Shown: positions 8,966 through 14,405 of the stretch, one piece after another
Position numbering within the stretch: the stretch's first letter is position 1
How the letters are laid out: each line of letters begins with the position of its first letter
DNA from: Clostridiales bacterium
Lineage (GTDB): Bacteria > Bacillota_A > Clostridia > Oscillospirales > Acutalibacteraceae
Direction of reading: 5' to 3'
Assembly (NCBI GenBank): GCA_009774735.1
Contig: VSOH01000018.1
Coordinates: 1 to 15,841 of the forward strand
DNA: 15,841 nt
Program-made: the position numbers and the translations under genes
The notes under the pieces: model-generated
The model's database searches: none
Told to the model about the DNA's origin: nothing
What the model saw: the letters and a program-made list of their open reading frames with translations, nothing else

Positions 8966-8979
8966 CGAACTTTTGTTCT
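8966..8979. promoter_or_regulatory. LexA/DinR (SOS) box between uvrB and sigK
   Basis: CGAACTTTTGTTCT matches the Gram-positive SOS box core GAAC-N4-GTTC (8967-8978), with the flanking C on one side as in the consensus CGAAC-N4-GTTCG. uvrB is a known LexA target in Bacillus, which fits the position. The box is 20 bases upstream of the uvrB -35. On the other strand it ends two bases before the presumed -35 region of sigK, so its effect on sigK is an open question. Confidence 0.75.
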
Positions 8980-8983
8980 TGAA

Positions 8984-9010
8984 AAATATTAAAATTGCAA
9001 GGCATATAAA
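8984..9010 (+). promoter_or_regulatory. Possible SigE-type promoter of sigK
   Basis: AAATATT (8984-8990) and CATATAAA (9003-9010), 12 bases apart, resemble the mother-cell SigE elements (about KMATATT and CATACAMT). sigK is transcribed by SigE with SpoIIID in Bacillus, which makes the match credible. The spacer is slightly short and the -10 has two mismatches. An overlapping, poorer SigA-like reading uses TTGAAA at 8979-8984. Confidence 0.4.
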
Positions 9011-9046
9011 ATTAATAAAAAGAATATTATTTCTTGGGTGATGAAA

Positions 9047-9730
9047 ATGTTTACTGCAATACTTTCTGCCATATCGGCACATTTAATTTATTTCATATTG
9101 CACATTCAAAACACTTCCAGCTTTCCAAAGCCGCTGAGTCCAAAGGAGGAGGCGGAAATGCTGAGAAGAATGGAAGAAGGAGATAAAAACGCAAGAGCCG
9201 TACTTATTGAAAAAAATCTCAGACTTGTAAGCCACATAGTAAAAAAATATTATTCAAAAACAAACGATACCGACGACTTAATAAGCATAGGAACAATAGG
9301 ATTAATTAAGGCAATTGACTCATTCAAAGCAGATAAAAACGTCCGCCTGGCTACATATGCCAGCCGTTGTATAGAAAATGAAATATTAATGCATTTCAGG
9401 AGCAATAAAAAGCAGGCAAATGATATTTATTTAGGTGACACGCTTGAGGTTGACAAAGACGGAAATCCTTTAACTATTGAGGACACAATCAGTACGAATG
9501 CAGATTTAGCTGATGATCTTGAAACTAAAATCAGATGGGAAAAGGTTTCAAAAATCATTGAAAATCTTGAAGATGACAGAGAAAAAGAAATAATTATTCT
9601 GCGATACGGTCTTAATAACAAAAAACCTCTGACACAACGCGAGGTTGCACAGAGGTTAAATATAAGCCGAAGCTATGTATCAAGGATTGAAAAAAAGGTT
9701 TTGAATGACATCAGAAAAATTGTAGATTAG
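9047..9730 (+). CDS. sigK: RNA polymerase sporulation sigma factor sigma-K (pro-sigma-K)
   Basis: 227 residues from the chosen ATG. Sigma-K directs late mother-cell transcription (coat and cortex maturation, mother-cell lysis) during sporulation. The hydrophobic N-terminus (about 1-19) followed by a FPKPLSPKEE stretch (26-35) matches the pro-sequence junction of Bacillus pro-sigma-K, which SpoIVFB cleaves in the membrane. Region 2 covers about 48-118, including the -10 recognition block ATYASRCIENEILMH (102-116). Region 4.2 contains a helix-turn-helix at about 194-218 (TQREVAQRLNISRSYVSRIE). Three in-frame starts are close together (GTG 9038, ATG 9041, ATG 9047); the last is chosen because GGTGAT at 9037-9042 is spaced correctly for it. 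The gene is one continuous frame, not split by a skin-type element. Its stop lies one base from the stop of the convergent fumarase gene. Confidence 0.93.
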   Translation: MFTAILSAISAHLIYFILHIQNTSSFPKPLSPKEEAEMLRRMEEGDKNARAVLIEKNLRLVSHIVKKYYSKTNDTDDLISIGTIGLIKAIDSFKADKNVRLATYASRCIENEILMHFRSNKKQANDIYLGDTLEVDKDGNPLTIEDTISTNADLADDLETKIRWEKVSKIIENLEDDREKEIIILRYGLNNKKPLTQREVAQRLNISRSYVSRIEKKVLNDIRKIVD

Positions 9731-9731
9731 A

Positions 9732-10259
9732 CTATCTTACAAAAATATTTCCTCCGTTGCAGTCGATTGCAACAGTTAACGGAAAATCCTTGAATGTTAG
9801 TTTTTTCACTGACTCACAGCCCAGGTCCTCATAAGCGATAACGTCACAGGAGGTTATACATTTAGATGCCAATGCACCTGCACCACCGATTGCACAGAGA
9901 TATACAGCCTTGTTTCTGATTATAGCATCACAGACAGCAGTGCTTCTTTCTCCCTTACCAACCATTGCCACAACACCTTTATCAAGAAAATCGGGTGCAA
10001 AAACATCCATTCTGCTTGATGTTGTAGGACCGCAGGAACCAACGGCAAGACCCTCCGGTGCAGGAGTAGGACCTGCATAATAAATAACCGCATTCTGTAA
10101 ATCATACGGCAGCTTCTCGCCTTTATCAATACTTTCGGCAATACGCTTGTGAGCCGCATCACGTGAGGTATATACAGTACCGGACAGCACTACCCTATCC
10201 CCTGCACGAAGCTCAGATGCACAGGAGCGAAGTTCATTTGTATTTAAAATATATTCCAT
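9732..10259 (-). CDS. Fumarate hydratase class I / L(+)-tartrate dehydratase-type beta subunit
   Basis: 175 residues, slightly short for the roughly 180-200 residue beta subunits. In two-subunit class I hydro-lyases the alpha chain carries the 4Fe-4S cluster and this beta chain completes the active site, interconverting fumarate and malate (or dehydrating tartrate). Family motifs seen are TSRDAAHKR at 31-39, GPTTSSRMD at 77-85, GGAGALASK at 125-133 and the EDLGCESVKKL block at 144-154. No alpha-subunit gene lies in the window; the upstream neighbour is a small coiled-coil gene whose TAA shares one base with this ATG (TAATG), so translation is probably coupled. The Shine-Dalgarno is weak, in line with coupling. 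Fumarate versus tartrate specificity cannot be settled from sequence alone; fumarase is favoured for an anaerobic Firmicute. Confidence 0.88.
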   Translation of the reverse strand: MEYILNTNELRSCASELRAGDRVVLSGTVYTSRDAAHKRIAESIDKGEKLPYDLQNAVIYYAGPTPAPEGLAVGSCGPTTSSRMDVFAPDFLDKGVVAMVGKGERSTAVCDAIIRNKAVYLCAIGGAGALASKCITSCDVIAYEDLGCESVKKLTFKDFPLTVAIDCNGGNIFVR

Positions 10260-10480
10260 TATCTTTTACCAAGCTGTTCTTTTAAAAGCTTATTTTCCTC
10301 TTCAAGAGTTTCAAGCATAGCAATATTTTGCTTAAGCTCCCTGCTGATAGATTTCAGTTGAAAATCAAGATTTGAATTTATAATTTCAAGCCTCTGGCAC
10401 TCAAAGTTAACATCTTCAAGTGCAGCCATCAGACGTGAAATCTCATCAGTAAGCCTTTTGATATCGTCCTTTCTGTTCAT
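10259..10480 (-). CDS. Small coiled-coil protein of unknown function
   Basis: 73 residues. I do not recognise a named family. Nearly the whole chain is predicted by eye to form one amphipathic coiled coil: hydrophobic positions recur every three to four residues from about residue 7 (IKRLTDEISRLMAAL) to residue 70 (LEEENKLLKEQL). There is no signal peptide or membrane segment, so it is probably cytoplasmic. The ATG at 10480 is chosen over an upstream one at 10522 because GGAAGGA lies just before it and because 10522 falls inside the terminator hairpin of the preceding gene. Its stop overlaps the fumarase beta start by one base, so the two are surely co-translated. It resembles short scaffold or division-type coiled coils (ZapB/FtsB-like size), but that is only a shape comparison. 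Confidence 0.75.
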   Translation of the reverse strand: MNRKDDIKRLTDEISRLMAALEDVNFECQRLEIINSNLDFQLKSISRELKQNIAMLETLEEENKLLKEQLGKR

Positions 10481-10504
10481 TCTATTCCTTCCATATCGAA
10501 TTAC

Positions 10505-10531
10505 AAAAATGGGGTTGCACACAGCAACCCC
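10505..10531 (-). terminator. Rho-independent terminator after the parvulin foldase gene
   Basis: On the minus strand GGGGTTGC and GCAACCCC form a perfect 8-bp stem with a 5-base loop, followed by ATTTTTG (10510-10504). It starts nine bases after the foldase stop and is the strongest terminator in the window. It ends only about 24 bases before the start of the coiled-coil gene. Confidence 0.9.
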
Positions 10532-10539
10532 TAATTTTA

Positions 10540-12237
10540 TTAGTTGTCGATGTCAACGTCCTTTTCAAAATAACGAGAACCGAACCAATTCACCTTAAGA
10601 GTATACTCCTCCTCAAGCTTTTCAGACTGAGAAGCACCATCGGCACTTGCAAGAGCCTGTTTTGCATTATACTCCCAAACCTTTTCACCTGTTGTTCCTA
10701 CATAGTACATAATGTGGTAACCATAAGCTGATCTGACAATAGCTGTATCGCCTGCTTTTCTGCCGGTCTCAAAGCACCATGCAGAGAATGGATTAACCAT
10801 CTGACCCGGAATAACATTTTCATAAAGACCGCCGTTATCCTGTGAACCTGTGTCAGTAGTATTTTCCTTTGCAAGCTCAGCAAAGCTGTCCTCTGTTGCA
10901 TCACCGGATTTCCAGTTATTAAGGATTTCCTCAGCCTTTGAATAAGCTGCCTTCCACTGCTCATCGGTAGCATCTGTTACTGATGCATCATCTGCAGTTT
11001 CAGGTGCGATAAGAATATGACGAACATTAACAGTTTCAGCATTTGTAATTGCTGCAGGAGTAATTACATAAACAACAGATGTGCTGTGCTGGTAAATATC
11101 GCCTGCTTTTCTGTCTGCACTGAAGAGCCAATCAAGACCTGAATATGTCTGCTCTTCATCATCACTGTGCTCCTCGCCTTCCTCATGCTCGTGAGGATCA
11201 GCAGTTGCAATGGCAACCTGCTTACTCTGAAGAACTGCCTTTGTTACACCAAGTTCGGTTGTAAAGCCATCCTCAGTATAAGCCTTTTTATTGAAATCAT
11301 CTGTTGAGTACTTTGCAGCAAGCTCAGCAAAGTTTGAACCGTCAGCCTTAAGCTCGTCCTTGAATGCCTTTGCATTATCCTCGCTGTCAGCCTCAAAGAG
11401 CTTGATGTCAACAGCAAGTAAATCAGCAGTATGCTCATCCTTGTACTTATTAACATCATCAGCAGTGTATTCCTTGCTTTCAACATCAGTTGTAAGCTCA
11501 GTTTTATAGTTTGAGGCAATATACTGACGAATGCTCTCGGTTCTGAATACCTTTTCGGTAACACCCTTACCCATTGCCCTTACAAGGTAACCGCTGAGTG
11601 TATAGCCGTACTGGTTAGCAGTTTCTGTGTAGGACTTGATAGTTTCCTCAAGCTGGTCTTTCTGATCCTGTGTAATTTCAGGCTCTTCACCGCCATTTGC
11701 CTCAACGGCAGCCAAGTAATAGGTATAGGTTGACTCGATTGCATCAAGCACCATTTCATCAAGATGCTCTGCCCAAGTCATTTCCTTATTTGTTTCCTTA
11801 TCAGTATAGGTCTGCTTGGAAAGCTTTTCAGTAAAGTCAACATCAAGTCCAAGCTGTGACATATCAAGACCATACTGCTCATACTGCTCCTGCTGGCTCT
11901 TAAGGCTGTTATAGGTTGAAGCATAATAGAAATTATATGTACTAACCTTAACCTTAGCCTTCTGGTCACCATTCGATACTGTAACACCTGTAAGTGTCTG
12001 AGCAGGAAGGCTCAGCGAAGCAATAAAGCCTTTTCTTACGGTACCTGTTGCAACATATGCAGCAAGAAGGGCTATAACAATAACAATACAAACTGCTGAC
12101 TTAATGATTGTTGCAGTTCTTTTTGCTATTTTAATTCCTCCTGCACTCTTTTTATTTTCTTTCTTTGATGATTTTTCTTTACCTGAGCCGAGTGAGCCTC
12201 CTGTAAGAATATCATCTTCCATAGATTTTTTTGCCAT
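10540..12237 (-). CDS. Membrane-anchored SurA/PrsA-like peptidyl-prolyl isomerase (parvulin), paralogue 1
   Basis: 565 residues. A Lys/Ser-rich cytoplasmic tail (1-42) leads into one transmembrane helix (about 43-65), then an extracytoplasmic SurA-N-like helical region (about 95-245) and a C-terminal parvulin domain (about 403-513). The parvulin domain carries VRHILI at 405-410 (active-site-type His407), the GG at 469-470 and GYHIMYY at 506-512. A stretch at 301-345 (FAELAAKYSTDD) looks like a second, degenerate parvulin. An acidic, His-containing insert (HEHEEGEEHSDDEE, 349-362) separates the two. No lipobox is present, so this is a bitopic protein, not a PrsA-type lipoprotein. The probable role is folding secreted or wall proteins outside the membrane. 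AAGGA precedes the ATG. It has its own promoter (12281-12309), and a strong terminator follows. It is paralogous to the next gene upstream. Confidence 0.85.
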   Translation of the reverse strand: MAKKSMEDDILTGGSLGSGKEKSSKKENKKSAGGIKIAKRTATIIKSAVCIVIVIALLAAYVATGTVRKGFIASLSLPAQTLTGVTVSNGDQKAKVKVSTYNFYYASTYNSLKSQQEQYEQYGLDMSQLGLDVDFTEKLSKQTYTDKETNKEMTWAEHLDEMVLDAIESTYTYYLAAVEANGGEEPEITQDQKDQLEETIKSYTETANQYGYTLSGYLVRAMGKGVTEKVFRTESIRQYIASNYKTELTTDVESKEYTADDVNKYKDEHTADLLAVDIKLFEADSEDNAKAFKDELKADGSNFAELAAKYSTDDFNKKAYTEDGFTTELGVTKAVLQSKQVAIATADPHEHEEGEEHSDDEEQTYSGLDWLFSADRKAGDIYQHSTSVVYVITPAAITNAETVNVRHILIAPETADDASVTDATDEQWKAAYSKAEEILNNWKSGDATEDSFAELAKENTTDTGSQDNGGLYENVIPGQMVNPFSAWCFETGRKAGDTAIVRSAYGYHIMYYVGTTGEKVWEYNAKQALASADGASQSEKLEEEYTLKVNWFGSRYFEKDVDIDN

Positions 12238-12280
12238 TTCAATTCATCCTTTTAATAAAATTGTAAATCATACAAACAAT

Positions 12281-12309
12281 ATTTTACACCATTATGCAGA
12301 ATAATACAA
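12281..12309 (-). promoter_or_regulatory. SigA-type promoter of parvulin paralogue 1
   Basis: The minus strand has TTGTAT (12309-12304), a 17-base spacer and TAAAAT (12286-12281). The -35 is weak but the -10 and spacing are good. The -35 hexamer lies inside a 14-bp palindrome at 12302-12315 that also occurs at the promoter of paralogue 2. Confidence 0.5.
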
Positions 12310-12315
12310 GTATTA
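12302..12315. promoter_or_regulatory. Operator-like palindrome at the parvulin paralogue 1 promoter
   Basis: TAATACAAGTATTA is a perfect inverted repeat (6-base arms around AA). It overlaps the -35 of the adjacent promoter. A copy with one substitution lies at 14242-14255 in the promoter of the paralogue. A shared regulator is an inference. Confidence 0.4.
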
Positions 12316-12345
12316 ATTTTTTAACACACGAATACGTCGAAAAAA

Positions 12346-14199
12346 TCACTGTGCTGTCTGGTTTTCTGCTGCAGCACTTCTTGATGCGTAAAAATCGTTA
12401 ACAGCTTTTTCAATTATTTTATCCCGATGTTTGATATCGGCATTTTCAGCTATATCAGCAATTTTATCATTTTTAAGCTCCGAAATAATCTGAGTTTCAT
12501 AAGCGGAACAATGATTTATGAAGAACATAATATGATAGCCAAAATCAGACTCAACAATGTCAGTATCACCATATTTACGCTGGCTGTCAATTGACCATTG
12601 CTCAAATGACGGAACCATATAGCCTAACGTAATGCCCTCGCAGAGACCGCCGAAAGCACCATTTGAGGCAGCTGAGGTTGATGCTGTATCTGCGCTGTGC
12701 TGCTCTGCAAGCAGTGCAAAGCTGTACTCAGTCTTATCACCGCTGTTGAACGCATTAAGAATCTCGTCAGCCTTCGACTTTGCTGATTCCATCTGCTCCT
12801 CGGAATACTTGGCGTTACCATTTTCATCCGTTTCGGCGCCCTCTTCTTCAGGCTGAATAAGAATATGTCTTACACTGTAGGTTTCATCATCAAAAAGCTT
12901 TGCTTTTTCAGTCTTCAGAATCAGATATGCGTTGCCGGTTGATTCATCTATATAAAAGTTTTTAGAGCCGACAGGTGTATCATCGCTGAAAAGCCACTCG
13001 TCAAATTCATCACTGAAAGGAGTGTCACTGCCTGTGATTGTAGCGTCAATTCTCTGCTCATATGAAGCAATAGCTATTTTTTCAGCCTCTTCCTGAGTCA
13101 TATCCTCGTTAGATGCCATAGCATTGGCTGCTTCCTGTTCAATCAAGTCCTTATAAACCTCAGGCACTAAATTGATAATTGAATCTCTGTCGGTAATTTT
13201 ATTGAAATAATCTTCAACAGCTTTTTGAGATTTTTCCTTGGTCTGGTCATCAGTATTGTCATACTCAAGCATAAGATAGCTGAATTTGATAATATTATAT
13301 TTTTCTCTGTTCTCAGCAAAATGTGCATCAATTTCATCCTGTGAAATCTGAATTTCAGTAGCAAGCCTGCCCTTATAATTAGCAGTAATATAATACTGTT
13401 CAAGCCTCAGACGAAGCGTTTCCTCACTACAATACTGACCATAATCCTTTTCAATATATTCATCAAGTGAAATATTTTGACTTGATGCAGAAGTCTTAAG
13501 ACTTTCAAGCTGACTGTTGATTGTATCCTTCTGTGCGTCCGTAAGCTGAACACCGGCTTTGACAGCAGCAGTATAATAAGCGGTTAACTGCTCAATCTCT
13601 TTGAATGTTTCCTGCTCAAAGAACTCTTTCCAGGTAATTTTATTGCCATTTGCATCAGTAGTGTACTGAGAATCATAATCCTTTGTTGTATCAAGATCAA
13701 AATAACCATAGTTTGCGTAGTCTTCGTAGTAGTTAACCATACTTGTGTAGTAATAATTAAACATACCTATGCTGACCTTAGTACCATCAACGGTTGCAAC
13801 CACAGATGCAGGATTCATCATCTTACCCTCTTTGCCATTAGGCACAGTGTAATATCTTACACCTAAAACAACAAGCATTACAGCAATAGCTAAAATCAGC
13901 AATGCCGTAGGAATAAAATGAAGAAGCTCCTTTTTTCTGCTGTTATTTACCGCTGTCTGTACTGCAGGTGATTGGTATTCAATCGGACCTGATGACGGCT
14001 TTTGTGCAGGCAAATCAACTTCACCATCAAACAAATCGTCATTAAGTGTGGGTGCCTCAGCCTCAAACTGCCAGTTATCATTTGTTTCATAATTAACGCC
14101 GTCTCTGTTTTCAAGTTCGGTTTCGTCATTTTTTTCCTCAGGGATATTATCCCTCATGGTATCATCGAGCTTGTCAAGCTCTATATCTTTTTCGTCCAT
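12346..14199 (-). CDS. Membrane-anchored SurA/PrsA-like peptidyl-prolyl isomerase (parvulin), paralogue 2
   Basis: 617 residues with the same architecture as its downstream neighbour. A long, strongly acidic cytoplasmic tail (1-88) precedes one transmembrane helix (about 94-115). A Tyr-rich SurA-N-like helical region follows (about 130-300), then a parvulin domain (about 442-561) with VRHILI at 443-448, GG at 517-518 and GYHIMFF at 554-560. The WLFSDDTPVG block at 402-411 corresponds to WLFSADRKAG (370-379) in paralogue 1, consistent with tandem duplication followed by strong divergence. No lipobox is seen, so it is a bitopic membrane protein with an extracytoplasmic foldase part. The ATG at 14199 is supported by AGGAG seven bases upstream. 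Its own strong promoter lies at 14233-14261. There is no clear terminator between the two paralogues, so read-through into paralogue 1 is possible. Confidence 0.85.
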   Translation of the reverse strand: MDEKDIELDKLDDTMRDNIPEEKNDETELENRDGVNYETNDNWQFEAEAPTLNDDLFDGEVDLPAQKPSSGPIEYQSPAVQTAVNNSRKKELLHFIPTALLILAIAVMLVVLGVRYYTVPNGKEGKMMNPASVVATVDGTKVSIGMFNYYYTSMVNYYEDYANYGYFDLDTTKDYDSQYTTDANGNKITWKEFFEQETFKEIEQLTAYYTAAVKAGVQLTDAQKDTINSQLESLKTSASSQNISLDEYIEKDYGQYCSEETLRLRLEQYYITANYKGRLATEIQISQDEIDAHFAENREKYNIIKFSYLMLEYDNTDDQTKEKSQKAVEDYFNKITDRDSIINLVPEVYKDLIEQEAANAMASNEDMTQEEAEKIAIASYEQRIDATITGSDTPFSDEFDEWLFSDDTPVGSKNFYIDESTGNAYLILKTEKAKLFDDETYSVRHILIQPEEEGAETDENGNAKYSEEQMESAKSKADEILNAFNSGDKTEYSFALLAEQHSADTASTSAASNGAFGGLCEGITLGYMVPSFEQWSIDSQRKYGDTDIVESDFGYHIMFFINHCSAYETQIISELKNDKIADIAENADIKHRDKIIEKAVNDFYASRSAAAENQTAQ

Positions 14200-14232
14200 A
14201 ACAACACTCCTAAATTATTTAGATACCAAAAT

Positions 14233-14261
14233 ATTATACAATAATAGAAGTATTATTTCAA
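14233..14261 (-). promoter_or_regulatory. SigA-type promoter of parvulin paralogue 2
   Basis: The minus strand has TTGAAA (14261-14256), a 17-base spacer and TATAAT (14238-14233). The spacer is almost entirely filled by the palindrome shared with the other paralogue. Transcription should start near 14226. Confidence 0.75.
14242..14255. promoter_or_regulatory. Operator-like palindrome in the parvulin paralogue 2 promoter
   Basis: TAATAGAAGTATTA differs by one base from the perfect palindrome at 12302-12315. It lies between the -35 and -10 hexamers, where a bound repressor would block RNA polymerase. Function is inferred. Confidence 0.4.
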
Positions 14262-14323
14262 TAATTTTGAATGTAAAAAAAATGTTAATACAATATGAAA
14301 ATCCTTACAAATTGTGTTAAGAC

Positions 14324-14352
14324 TTGAAAAATCCAAGCTGATATAGTATTAT
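14324..14352 (+). promoter_or_regulatory. SigA-type promoter of the O-antigen ligase-family gene
   Basis: The plus strand has TTGAAA (14324-14329), a 17-base spacer and TATTAT (14347-14352). The predicted leader is about 45 bases long and runs to the ATG at 14406. This promoter points away from the parvulin promoter; the -35 hexamers are about 60 bases apart. Confidence 0.65.
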
Positions 14353-14405
14353 ATTGAGAGAATTTATCTTTCAGTAAATTTAAAACAACTTTTTTGAGGT
14401 TAGAA

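Noticed and set aside
10481..10522. 14-codon N-terminal extension of the coiled-coil protein
   Set aside because: It would start inside the terminator hairpin of the preceding gene, and GGAAGGA directly precedes the internal ATG at 10480.
14209..14221. CTAAA/TTTAG hairpin beside the Shine-Dalgarno of parvulin paralogue 2 as a regulatory RNA switch
   Set aside because: The stem is a short A/T-rich palindrome of about five base pairs with low stability, and nothing resembling a riboswitch core is present.
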